From Closterium sp. NIES-65 (lineage: Eukaryota > Streptophyta > Zygnematophyceae > Desmidiales > Closteriaceae), in assembly GCA_948144175.1 (NCBI GenBank), contig CANXME010002062.1:248001-312000 (forward strand): a DNA stretch of 64,000 bases, written 5' to 3'. Each line of letters begins with the position of its first letter. The first letter of the stretch is position 1. Below the pieces are notes generated by a model, which ran no database searches, was not told the origin of the DNA, and was given only the letters and a program-made list of their open reading frames with translations. Positions 19,316 through 30,130 of this stretch are shown piece by piece. Position numbers and translations under genes: made by a program.

Positions 19316-20179
19316 TGTTAGAGACTAAGGACAGAGTCTATGAAGATTAGGTGTCTAAATTTCACAAAATGGTTTGCTTAGAATCCTGGACAGAAATGTC
19401 GAGTTCACAAGAAACGCCTTCGACGAAAAGTTCATCGTCAAAACTTCACCAAACTCATATATGTAGCCCTAGTCCGTGGCTACAATTCCCAATTTGAATC
19501 TTATAATAAGGTGAAGCATTTCTAGAGTTATGAATTTCGGCGCACTAGGGGGTAAGCTGCCATTGAAAACTTAACTCAAACACAAGAGTCTCACAATTTC
19601 ACATAAGAAAGTTACAGTAGCAATTAACCAGGTGGGAGGGATGAAGAGGATGAGAGGGAAGGTCCCTAAGGAGTTCCCAACCAAGGAAACCCCATAAGCA
19701 CATCAAATCCCCTCCATATAGGAACCCCACTATGACTCTTGTCCATTTCCCAACCTCCACAATCCACCTCACCCAAGTTGGCCACACTTGCCAACCCAAT
19801 TTGGTTTCTCCCAACCACTTGGCAGCATCTACAGTGATGGGGACGAATTTCTCAACCCCCGAAAATCTATACCCTTTACGGAGTCAACCCCACAACTTCC
19901 CATAGTCACCACAACCAAATATCAAAAGCATACGAACTTCAAATGTTCGTAACTTTCTTGTTCGTGCTCCGATTGAAGCGATACTTGGCTCGACGGAAAG
20001 CTCTTGAGCAGAGGAGTCACTTCAGATATCTGCTCAAGCCAAATAACATTCACACACACTCAGAAAGTCCAAACCACAGAAAACACAAATTCTTGCACAC
20101 ACTCACACTACGCATGCAACGCACGAACATATGATGGGAGGCAGACAGACGTGAATGCATATGATTGCATCACACAACA
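19316..20179. repeat. Solo-3: 864-bp solo LTR
   Basis: It starts TGTTAGAGAC and ends ACACAACA, so TGTT...AACA inverted ends, between perfect repeats AGGTA (19311-19315 and 20180-20184). Removing it joins the Gyp-C codons for PIAYL to YLSTKLH. Size and ends resemble the Cop-M LTR class, but the sequence is different. No coding sequence is credible inside; small open frames there are accidental. Confidence 0.85.
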
Positions 20180-20259
20180 AGGTAGGCGATGGGCTGCAAA
20201 CCGCGTCGGTGATCCTGCATCAATACTAGTCCGACTGCGTGGTTGTTACTGCCTGCTTC
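20180..20259 (-). pseudogene. Gyp-C RNase H fragment between Solo-3 and Cop-M
   Basis: 80 bp on the minus strand encode HAVGLVLMQDHRRGLQPIAYL, matching QAVGAVLMQDHGRGLQPIAYL in Gyp-A. The Cop-M insertion site lies just upstream, within the codons for VVEA(G)DAS. Confidence 0.85.
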
Positions 20260-21090
20260 TGTTATAGTCACAATAGGCTCCAATGTGCCTAAAACGAAAG
20301 ATAGAGTACACAGCCGGATTTCTGCACAGCGGCTTCAAACGTTCATAGCGTTCTGGTCACAACTTCAAATGACCTGATTCAACTTGGATCTGGAGCGTCT
20401 GAACGTCGCCTACAATAGGCAATTTAGATCGCACAATTTCACCAAGTATTGACGACACAGTGTCGGTTTGAACGAACAGCACTATGGCAGCCACTATAGT
20501 CTTAGAACACAAAATAGGAAGAGATATGATGAGTTACGAGTTGGGAATGACTCCCAGCTCCTACAAACCCCAAGAGCCGAGGCACAGTGATGTGGAACAG
20601 TGCCACACTGTCCCCAACCACGAAGGGTCTCGAAACTACCCTTCACTAGGGCCTACACCAAGTGAAATGTTACTCTACACAAAGTAATGTAACTATCTTC
20701 AATATCTTGAGGTGTACCCTTTTGGCGAGCTTCGAAATCACTTGAGGCTTGACACCAAGGCTCGGGCTCTTCATCACAAACTCATCCTTGAGTTCTTGAT
20801 GGGTCTGCTGCACACACCTGCGACACACTGAACGTTCGACACAGGACAAAATAGAAACCGCGCACGACAAAAATAGAAACTGCGCGCGAGACACAAACGA
20901 CCGCGTAACACGCGTCTAGTGATAACTCGCTATTGGCTCGACACATACACTCGACATCAGGACTCAACATTTCACACACAATTATAAGCATGAAATATAT
21001 ATTATCCCATGCCCTCATACCATTCCATACACACACACATGCACGCACACGGACAACAAGCCGAGTGCAAACCGTAGGGTTGCACCAACA
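20260..21090 (-). repeat. Cop-M 3' LTR
   Basis: 831 bp, TGTTATAG...ACCAACA in plus orientation, with an AAATATATATTA stretch near 20992-21003 that may be the TATA region. A (CA)n-rich segment lies near 21030-21055. On the right it meets AACTCCCCCTCGG, the complement of the polypurine tract. Confidence 0.95.
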
Positions 21091-21131
21091 AACTCCCCCT
21101 CGGATTGTTGGCCTTAGGATATGTTGCTCTC

Positions 21132-22331
21132 TCAGTTCAGAGCCATCCCAGCCAGCTTGCAACACTTCCAATGCTGCTGCTCCACCAGCCTCTTAGTCAT
21201 CATGTCAGTCGGCTGCCACGTGGTCTTCACGTACCGCAACTCAACTTCACCCGCGGTCACCATGCTCCTCGTCCAATGCCACTTCACCCTCATGTGCTTT
21301 GTGAGTCCATGCAACACAGGGTTCTTAGCAAGAGCAATGGCACCCTGGCTGTCACAGTAGAGTGGGGTAGGTCCTTGCTGCTCCTCCCCCAATTCAGCCA
21401 ACAAACGCCGCTGCCACACAATCTCCCGTACGGCACGGAAGAGTGCCATGTACTCGGACTCTACCGAGCTCAAAGCTTGGTCAACCTGCTTCTTGCTCTC
21501 CCAAGCAGTTGGGCCTCCACCAACACAGCATATGAAGCCTCCCACACTTGTCATGTCCTCTGGTTCTGATGCATATGAAGCATCCGAGTAGGCGGTGAGG
21601 AACAAACGCCCGGGTTCAACACCATCCGCGCCCTTTTGGCGCCTTTGTGCCGCCGCCGAGTATTGCAGCCCAACGGTCGGTGTTTGGCCAAGATACTTGG
21701 CCACCCTCATTCCAGCTGCTACCTGCTCCTCATTAGGGCATTGCACAACCCTAGCCAGCTGCCCGGTAGCAAACGCGACGTCCGGTCGGGTGTTTACCGC
21801 CGCATACATGAGGCTGCCCACCAACGAGTGAAAACGGCGCCTCTCTTCTTCACAAACGCTCTCCTCCTCTGGTCCCTTCACACAGTTGAACCCAGAGGGA
21901 AAGGGAGTAGCCACATGACCTTCACTCTGGCCAAAGTTGGCAGCCAACGCCTCCAGGTACTTCCGTTGGTGCACTCGCATGCTCCGCTTCTCCACGTCTC
22001 GTTCGATGTGGAGCCCAAGGTAGAAGTTCACGTCACCAAGGGACTTGCACTTGAACTTGTCATGCAGCTTCAGCATCACCTCCTTCACAAGGTCAGAGGA
22101 GGGTGAGAATATAAGAATGTCATCCACATAAACCACCATGAAGCTCCTCTGCTCCCCCTCGCCAAGCATGAACAAGGAGTGATCGGCCGTTGAGGGAGTG
22201 AAGCCGATCCCCTCCAACACTTCGCGCAGCTTCATGTACCATTGCCTAGGGGCCTGCTTCAGCCCATAGAGGGCCTTCTTCAGCTTCCACACTCTGCCAC
22301 TACCATCATCAAACCCCTCTGGCTGCGCCAT
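21132..22331 (-). pseudogene. Cop-M RT C-terminal part and RNase H
   Basis: 400 open codons on the minus strand: FMAQPEGFDDGSGRVWKLK, ALYGLKQAPRQWYMKLREVL, VVYVDDILIFSPS (motif C) and LGDVNFYLGLHIERD. RNase H follows with LTAYSDASYASEPEDMTS, SSVESEYMALFRAVREIVW, TPLYCDSQGAIALAKNP and TTWQPTDMMTKRL. All four RNase H acidic residues are present. A frameshift at about 22340-22360 separates it from the first half of RT, within motif A. Confidence 0.9.
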
Positions 22332-22356
22332 AAAAATCTCCTCCTCAAGGATGCCG

Positions 22357-22716
22357 TTAAGAAATGCCGTTACCGATGTCCACTTGTTTTACTACCCATC
22401 CTTTGATGGCGGCTCCCGCGAATAGGGTTTGCAGCGTCGTCGGCTTCACCACAGGGGCAAACAGCTCCTTGAAGTCCACCTTCTCCTTCTGCTGGTACCC
22501 CTTGGCTACAAGCCAAGACTTGTAGCGCTCGATCTTGCCGTCGGCATCCGACTTGATTTTGAAGAGCCACTTGGACGTTACCGCCGTACGCCCCTCCCGT
22601 AGCTCCACCAATTCAAACGTGTCATTCTCCTTGATGCTCTTCAGCTCACTCTCCATGGCCTTCTTCCACTCCTCAGCATCACTACTCTCCAAAGCCTCCT
22701 TGAGAGTTGCTGGTTC
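22357..22716 (-). pseudogene. Cop-M RT N-terminal part
   Basis: The minus strand reads ATLKEALESSDAEEWKKAME, then TFELVELREGRTAVTSKWLF, KSDADGKIERYKSWLVAKGY, and VKQVDIGNGIS at the start of motif A, where normally a V-D-hydrophobic-x-T-A-F-L block stands. A one-base gain scrambles TAFLNG into NGIS plus a stop. The preceding codons GEP(A) lie across Solo-4 at 23491, so the reading continues from the integrase tail without loss. Confidence 0.9.
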
Positions 22717-23490
22717 TGTTGTTCACGATCCGTCACTTTGAGAGCTTACGACGAACTCATTACTCAACTAAACGCAAATCCGCTCGGTAGGAAGTTGCGC
22801 CTTAGGCTTAGCTACCATCTCCAAGTTGAATCAGTCGTTAAGATGGTCTAGAGGGTGAGAACCATGTAAAAACGTCCAGCAGCCGCATAACTAGAATGGT
22901 AGAGGAAGTACAAGCATGTAGGCATAGGAAGTTGGAGTTGGGAACCTCCAAGAGAACCATGAGAGGGAAGGGGTTCTCCAAGAGCTAGGGAAGGATGGTA
23001 GGAACCTTCCTAGCAGCAAGGATGCAACCCTCATCATGAGGTCCTTGAGGTGTCACATGCAAAATCCAATCTAGTTGGATTTTGCCTAGGTGTTGCAACA
23101 TTTGCAACCCATGCTAGAAACTTCTAGCCACCCCAATCCAAAAGTCAAAGTTGCCTTCCCTAACCACCCAACCAAAGATCCCTTTATAGTCATGTCCCAA
23201 GTAATCACCCAAATTAGATATAACCCCAAAAGGTAATAAGAAATCCAAGTCTTGGAAATCTTAGTAACTTGGGCGATCTTGGTCAGAATAAGGCGATCTT
23301 GGTATCGTTGGAAAGCTCTGGATTTCTCCTACATGATCAAGCATTTAGACTTGTAGAAAAACATAGAGATGACAATATCCAACAGCCATGCATAATGACA
23401 TATGCTCATGCAAATCATGCAAGCACAAATAGCACGAGCACTCGGCAGGACGTTAGGAGGACATGCACTCAGAATGACGTGCATCCAACA
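22717..23490. repeat. Solo-4: 774-bp solo LTR inside Cop-M
   Basis: It starts TGTTGTTCAC and ends GCATCCAACA, between perfect repeats GGTTC (22712-22716 and 23491-23495). Removing it restores the Cop-M polyprotein from PVEMPGEP to ATLKEALESSDAEEW. It lacks convincing coding sequence. End structure (TGTTG...CAACA) and a block about a GGAAAGCTCT motif resemble Solo-3, so both may be one superfamily. Confidence 0.85.
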
Positions 23491-24740
23491 GGTTCTCCCG
23501 GCATCTCTACCGGAGAGAAGAACGCGAAGGCACACTCCTCGTAGTCACTCTCCTCGTCGTCTCCGACCATCATTGCCGCTCCGGCCAGGGCTGTCTTGCC
23601 CTGCTTTCCCAGCGCATCATAGGTCAGCCTATTAGGGGGTTGAACTCTCCTCTTTCCCCTTCCTTCCTCCTCAGCTGCAGGGACTTGAAGGCCTTGGCGT
23701 TGCTGTGGTGTGGCTCGAATCCGTGGAGCACTCGTAGTACGGGAAGGGAGTGACGGTGCACACTCGCTCACTTGCTGCACCTCCTCCTCTTCTTCCTCTG
23801 CATCATTGGCCTCCTCTCCCCCATTCACAAGGGAGGATTGCCTTGTGGTTGTGCTGCCGCTGCTCAGCTCCAAAGGCAGCTCCACATGCTCCAAACCGGA
23901 ACTCTTCACCTCCCCAAACCGCACGCCTATCTTCGCCTCATTCTCCGCCTTCCAATCTTTGTACATGAAGTTCTCCATGAACTTGCAGTCCCTGCTCACC
24001 AAGAACTTCTTGGTGAATGGGTCCCAAAGAAGCCATCCCTTGCTGTTTTGAGCCATGCCCAAGTGCACGGCCCACACCGTGGCACCAAGCTTGTTGTGCC
24101 GAAGATGCTTAGGCACGAGCGCCATGCACATGCACCCGAACACCCGAAGCATATCCACCTTTGGCTTCCTTCCTAGCCACTCCACATAGGGCACCCATTT
24201 GTCTGCTCCCACATGAGACAAGGCTCGGTTCTTGGCCACACACGCGCTCCGCACCGCATCAGGCCAGAAATAGTCGGGTAGCCCGGCTTCAATGAGCAAC
24301 CTGCGTGCCGCCTCCGTGATTGTGCGGTTCGCTCGCTCGGCGATGCCGTTCATTGCAGGGGAGTATGGCATGGTGAGGGAGTGCCGAATACCATTCTTCT
24401 TCAGCCACAACCCAAACTCCTTGCTCAGGAACTCTCCCCCTCGATCGGTGCGGATTGACTTGACTAGACGGTCTTGTTGCCGCTCCACCATCGGGAACCA
24501 ATCCGCCTTCAACGTTTCAGCCACGTCGCTCTTCTTGGCCAGCACGTACACCCAAGTCATACGGGTGTAGACGTCCACAATAGTGAGGAAGTACTTAGCT
24601 CCAGCAGCTCCAAGCTTCAGGGGGCCCACCACGTCCATCACCACCTTATCAAGTGGTGCCTTAGTCGTTGCCTTCCGAACTAGAGAATGGGAAACGGGTG
24701 AACTTGGCTTGCATGCACGTCGGGCAGCCAAGTACCTCAT
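23491..24740 (-). pseudogene. Cop-M integrase
   Basis: The minus-strand integrase core is complete: KVVMDVVGPLKLGAAGAKYF (first D), SIRTDRGGEFLSKEFG (second D), YSPAMNGIAERANRTITEA (E), and LPDYFWPDAVRSACVAKNRA. The copia tail follows with MLRVFGCMCMALVPKHLRH, WAVHLGMAQNSKGWLLWDP and FLVSRDCKFMENF, then an acidic linker ending at Solo-4. A frameshift near 24680-24740 separates it from the pre-integrase zinc domain. The DDE triad is intact in this stretch. Confidence 0.9.
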
Positions 24741-25615
24741 CGGGCTCCCCCTTCACACATATGCCAGCAACCATCTCATTCTTTACTAGCTGCTGCAAGA
24801 TGGGCAGGGCCACATGCCCCATGCGCCGATGCAAGGTGAGCCAATCACACTCCCCCGTAGCCGAAGTTGGATTGGAGAATGCCGCGCTAGCAATAGCGCC
24901 CCACATACTCTCTCCATAGTCCTCCTCCGCTGCTGCCTCGGGGTTCTCCTCACCCTTTTGCTGCTCCTTGGCTGCTGCACCTCTCTCCATAGGTTCACCA
25001 AGCTTGCTGTTCCCTCCAAGATTGCACTTCTTGGACTCCTTCTCCTTAGCGGGACCGTCCGCGCAATCGCCGCTACCAACCGCTCCACCTTTGGTGCTGA
25101 TGCTTGCTGCCACTTGCCTCTCCTTATGCATTGGGACCACAGGGATCTGCCACATCTCGTTGTAGACATCTCTGTCCTCATGAAGGTCCCAAAGAATCCG
25201 ATCGCCAAGCCTTGCGGTGTAGGTCTTGGCTCCCTTTGAGTTCGTGTCCATGCCGGCCTTTGCCAACCGCCGCACGGAAATCAGGTTGGCAGCAAGGCTG
25301 GGCACCCAAAGCACATTCTTGAGGCCCACCATCTTCCCATCAGCACCCTTAAACATGGCCTTGCCCATGCCTTTCACCTCCGCTCGCTGCCCCAAAGCTG
25401 ATGTGACATGCTTCACCGGTGACGGTTCGAGTTCGGTGAGCAAGTCCGGGCGAGGTGTCATGCTATAGGTAGCGCCACTATCGATCACCCAATAGTCCAG
25501 AGGGTGTAGAGTCACCTTCCACACAGCTGCTAGCTCCTCAAAGCCTTCATCCTTCTCTGGACCAGTCGGTACTTGCGTCGACACGAAGTAGAATAGACCC
25601 GGGTACCGATCGTTG
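24661..25615 (-). pseudogene. Cop-M protease and pre-integrase zinc domain
   Basis: The minus strand starts directly at the Gyp-B insertion and reads LDYWVIDSGATYSMTPRPDLL (protease D-S-G-A), LKNVLWVPSLAANLISVRRLA, an acidic/lysine-rich spacer, then WLTLHRRMGHVALPILQQL and LGCPTCMQAKFTRFPF, the HHCC domain. About 300 codons are open. The protease active-site motif and all four zinc ligands are visible. Confidence 0.9.
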
Positions 25616-25620
25616 CTCGG

Positions 25621-25998
25621 TGTGAGAGTACGACGGCTTATGCCAGCTATGCTTGCTTGCCTCTACTTTATCATGCTATTTCTAGCATAGGATAATCATA
25701 TGCATGCATGAATTGCGTGATTTCCTAGGCTAGGTGCTTTCCTATATTTTATTATAGTTATAGCACCGAGCTAGGTTGCGTGCACCGAATTCTGGCTTTT
25801 CGGTTGCCACCGAATCGCCTTCTACCGAATTCGGTAAGGATCTGTTCGGGACGCTTCGCGACCCGCGGAACTTTCGCGTAACACCTGGTTACGGGGCCTT
25901 GTGTCGAGCCTATATATAGCCTCGTGTTGTACCCAGGTGGACATTCAATTCAATTCAATTTGAATCATCTTTTCTGAGCTCGATCCCAGATCCTCACA
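25621..25998 (+). repeat. Gyp-B 5' LTR
   Basis: 378 bp, TGTGAGAG...CCTCACA, with TATATATA at 25911-25918 and the same three ACCGAAT motifs as Gyp-A. The primer site TTGGTAATCAGAGCGGG follows at 26000-26016. Confidence 0.95.
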
Positions 25999-26428
25999 CT
26001 TGGTAATCAGAGCGGGTTTACACGCGAGGTCTTCAACCGCTTAGTTCCGGCCTTTAAAAACCGCGGGGGCGACGACGAAAGCGCCGATACGGGTATGTAA
26101 AACCAGTTCCGCGCAATTTTTCTAAGTCCCCCTAGATTCGGTTTTCGAACACCCCTCAGATTTACTGGTGGAAAGGTTGTAGTTTCGACCGTTCGATCGA
26201 GCTTCATCTCAACGGCCCAGAGAATTTCGCCCAAAAAAGTTGGAATTTGGAGCGTCGGATCGATTTTCTCCTCAACGGCCAAGATCGGACGCGAATTTCG
26301 CCTAAGGGAGATTTACGCAACCTACAGAATTCGCGCTCGTCGATTCTACAGTCAACTTGACTCACAGTAAGTCGACCAGCACCTAGAATTCGATTATTTT
26401 CGTCGCGCATCTTCCTGTAAATCACCAA

Positions 26429-27406
26429 ATGGAGGGCCAAGGCGACAACTACGCGACTACGAGCGACATCGCGAGCCTCCGCACCGACATGGAGCAGACG
26501 CAGGCGACGCTTCGTCGACTCGAGGCTTTTCTGACAAGCCAACCAGGGCTCGCCACCGCAGCAGCAGCGACCACATCGTCTGCAGCACCGACAACTCCAG
26601 CAGCAGTGGCGACACCGACATTTCACGGACCAATGGCACCACTGTCGCCGAACCTCGAAGCAGCACGACCGAGGCTCCCGGAGGCGTTCGATCCAAGCGC
26701 GAAGGGATCCGACGTCCGGCGATTCGTGGCCACCCTCGAAATGTACTTCGAGGCCATTGGCTGTTCGACCCCGCAACACGACGCAGCAAGGATTCGGCTC
26801 ACAGCGACACTGTTACGTGGACCGGCTCTCGAATGGATTTACTACACCGACGTAGCCCGCGGGGAGAAAACGTGGCAGCAGTTTCGGGCAGATTTAATCG
26901 AGCGTTTCGAACCAATTAATAGAACCTACATGGCGTGGCAGCAGATACACCGACACAAGCAATACAGTAGTGTAACACAGTACACGCAGTAGATGGAGTT
27001 GTTGTTCAACCGCATCACCGACCTGACCGAAGGCGAAAAAATCCAGGCGTACACCAAAGGATTAAAAATGGAGATTCGGCGGCAGGTGATTGCGGCGAAT
27101 TACAACAGCTACAGAGACATCGTGCGTGCTGCCGAGCGATACGACGCGCTGACTCGAAGTCAACCCGAAACACAACGCTTCACGCTGAACCGTACATTCG
27201 GCACGGAGCGATCGGCACCCCCCACGTTCACCGAACCGATGGATATCGACAAATACGAGGCGAAGCAGCAGCCGACAAAATGCGAATTTTGCGGCGCAGC
27301 AGGACATCAGTTTTTGTCGTGCTACAAAATGAAGAAAGCACGTGCGGCACTCCGGGACGGAAACAGTGAAGCACCCCCGAAGTCAAAAAACGGGAATCGC
27401 CAGTAG
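26429..27406 (+). pseudogene. Gyp-B gag
   Basis: 187 codons, an in-frame TAG (26990-26992), then 137 more codons in the same frame. The N-terminal part is Ala/Thr/Pro-rich, then Retrotrans_gag blocks RLPEAFDPSAKGSD, RRFVATLEMYFEA, ATLLRGPALEWIYY, DLIERFEPINR, MELLFNRITDLTEGEKIQAY and RRQVIAANYNSYRDIVRAAE. A CCHC knuckle CEFCGAAGHQFLSC is near the end. Pol lies in a different frame from about 27640, so expression would need a frameshift or a separate start. The N-terminal half is strongly different from Gyp-A gag. Confidence 0.88.
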
Positions 27407-27629
27407 CCGCGGATCGACCTGGCGATCGCGTAAAGACCCGAAAAGCAGGAAAAGGCGACGAAGTGGCGACTTCGGAGCGGGTGAAAAAAGGAGAAAATGA
27501 TGGCGCGAATTTAAAACGTCAGGACCGGCCGGCATCAGGGGAAATCGCCGAGGGGAATGGAGGCTCCGCGAAAAAAAGACTCTGCACCGACCGGGAAACT
27601 CCAGCCGAACACCCACGAAAAGTAAGAAT

Positions 27630-28361
27630 TCGTTAAAAGTATCCTATAAAGATGCTCTAACGAAGAATATTGCTTCTCGTGGTTTACAAGCCTTCAAAAA
27701 ATTCAGGGGAGGTCTAGAGGCCAAGAAAAGGCCTTTAGAAATTATTCAGGTACCTGAGAAGTTGGGCAAAGCACTACGGAGCGTAGAAAAGGGTCGTGCG
27801 TTCCGTGGAATTAATATTCTCTCCCTGCACCACAGTGTTAAGGCTCCCCGTCGCCCACAGGTGAAGCCTACACAGCTGCCAAGGCTTAAAGGAGACATCC
27901 AGGCTCAGGAAAAATTATACAAGCCTCGGAAAAATCCTCCTACCCCCCAGGTGAAGTTGGAAAGCACGGAGTCAGGTATAGGAAAAAGGGAAGGTATTAA
28001 GTTTGATGTACCCTATGATCCTGTTAACGAGACCCTCTTTGGCTACTCAGCACAGCAGAAACCACTACTCCTCGAGGTGTTATGCAATGGGCGACGCCTC
28101 CAGGCACTGGTGGACAGCGGTGCATCTCACTCGGTGTGTGACCGCGGAGCATTGGAGAAAATTGGAGAGAAGGCGGAAGAGACCCAGTTTACAGCAACCA
28201 TGGTGGACGGTACGAAGCTTCCTATCCACGGCGAAGCATCACTGCAACTGCATATAGGTGCGTTGAGGTGGAAGCCGAAGCTACCAGTCACCAACATCAA
28301 AGGATTAGATTTTATCTTGGGGCGAGATTTCCTGAAGCGGTTCAACCCCGAGATCGATTAG
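27630..28361 (+). pseudogene. Gyp-B pol, protease part
   Basis: One frame, open from about 27630 (VSYKDALTKNIASRGLQ) to TAG 28359-28361. It carries the protease motif ALVDSGASHSVCDRG (about 28108-28150) and GLDFILGRDFLKRFNPEID, the second conserved strand. Gyp-A has an arginine/glycine-type codon where the TAG stands. The next segment continues in the same frame. Confidence 0.88.
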
Positions 28362-28373
28362 GTCAACAGCAAG

Positions 28374-29162
28374 GTGTGCATCTACAACAATGGGAAGCGG
28401 ATAGCACTGCGAAGCTGGACGGATACAGGGGACGTACCTGAAACGACACTGGCACGGTTCGAACAGACGGTGAACAAGAGTAACACGGGTTACCTAGCAC
28501 TGGTTATGGCAGCAGCAGAGGAGGAGAAGCCGAGTTCCGAGCTACCTGCAGCAGTGAAAGAGGTCTTGGAGCAGTACAAGGATATAATGCCCGACGACCT
28601 ACCTGCAGGCGTACCTCCAGCAAGCACCCACGAGCACGAGATCGTGGAGGAACCAGGTGCGAAACCCGTCTCACGTGCACCATACCGACTGAGTCCGACT
28701 GAACTGACAGACATGAAAAAACAGATAGAGTATCTACTGGACAGACAACTGATCCGCCGATCCACCTCTCCCTACGGCGCACCAGTTCTCTTCACTCCAA
28801 AACCAGACGGCAGTCTACGGATGTGCATCGACTACCGCGCACTGAACAAACAGACAGTCCAAAACAAATATCCCATACCGCGCATAGAGGACCTACTCGA
28901 TCAACTGCGTGGAGCAACAGTATTTTCGAAACTGGACCTACGATCGGGCTACTGGCAGATCAAGATGGCAGACAACTCCGTCCACAAGACAGCATTCCGT
29001 ACCAGATACGGCTCCTACGAATACTTGGTGATGCCGTTCGGACTCTGCAACGCACCAGCAACGTTTCAGGCGGAAATGAATCACATCTTACGACCCCTGC
29101 TGGACGAATGCGTGGTGGTGTACCTGGACGACATTCTCATCTACTCCAAGAACATGAAGTAG
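28374..29162 (+). pseudogene. Gyp-B pol, RT palm and fingers
   Basis: 262 codons in frame with the protease part. RT blocks in order: [51 protein letters not shown] (motif A with the first catalytic aspartate), [34 protein letters not shown] and [16 protein letters not shown] (motif C). It ends at TAG 29160-29162 where Gyp-A has GAG. It retains everything Gyp-A lost around motif A. Confidence 0.92.
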
Positions 29163-29165
29163 CAC

Positions 29166-30130
29166 GTGGAGCATCTGCGGAAGGTGTTCGAGATCCTGCG
29201 GAAAAACAAGTTCTACGTGAAGCTGTCAAAGAGCGACTTCGCCCTGAAGAAGGTGCAGTTTCTCGGGCACATGGTGAGTGCCGAGGGCGTACACGTGGAC
29301 CCACGGAAGATCGAAGCCGTCAAGAAGTGGAAAGTACCAGAGAACGTGAAGGAGTTACAGCAGTTCCTAGGCTTCGCCAACTACTACAACAGGTTCGTGC
29401 CGCAGTACGCTAAGATAGCAGCGCCACTGACCGACCTACTGAAAAAGGATACGCCCTACAAATGGGATACCCTTCATCAGCAAGCCATGGAGCAGCTACA
29501 GACAGCACTGACTACAGCGCCAGTACTCATCTTGCCGGATCCAGACAAGGACTACGTGGTGGAAGGAGACGCTAGTGACCAAGCAGTCGGAGCAGTACTG
29601 ATGCAGGATCACGGACGCGGTTTGCAGTCCATCGCCTACCTCAATAAGAAGCTACACGGAGCAGAACTAAACTACCCCATTCACGACAAGGAAGCCTTAG
29701 CGATAGTCATAGCCTTCAAGGCGTGGAGGTGTTACCTAGAGGGAGCCAAGACTACAGTCTATACTGACCACTGCAGTCTCAAATACCTGAAGTCACAGCC
29801 GACACTCTCACGACGACATGTGCGGTGGGTGGACTTCCTGGAAACTCACTTCCACCACGACATCGTCTACAAGCCCGGGCTACACAACAAGGCAGACGCG
29901 TTGAGCCGCCCCGGACATGTAGCAGGCATCCAGCTCGACGGGATGAACCCTCTGCTCAAGGGTCTATTCCAACATGGGTACTCCGTGGACGCAGAGATTG
30001 CTACAGCACAGACCAAGAAGCTATTACAGTGGGAGAAAGACTTAGCTGTAAGGAAGGGTTCAGGAAAGATTTGGGTACCGAATTACGCCCCGCTACGGCA
30101 GATCCTATTGGAGGAGTTTCACGACGTACC
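29166..30130 (+). pseudogene. Gyp-B pol, RT thumb and RNase H
   Basis: Same frame as above. RT connection ([39 protein letters not shown]), then RNase H DYVVEGDASDQAVGAVLMQD, KEALAIVIAFKAWR, VYTDHCSLKYLKSQ and NKADALSRP, then a linker up to ILLEEFHDVP. An extra T near 30131 (CCATTACGCGG against CCATACGCGG in Gyp-A) shifts the frame before the integrase zinc domain. Confidence 0.9.
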
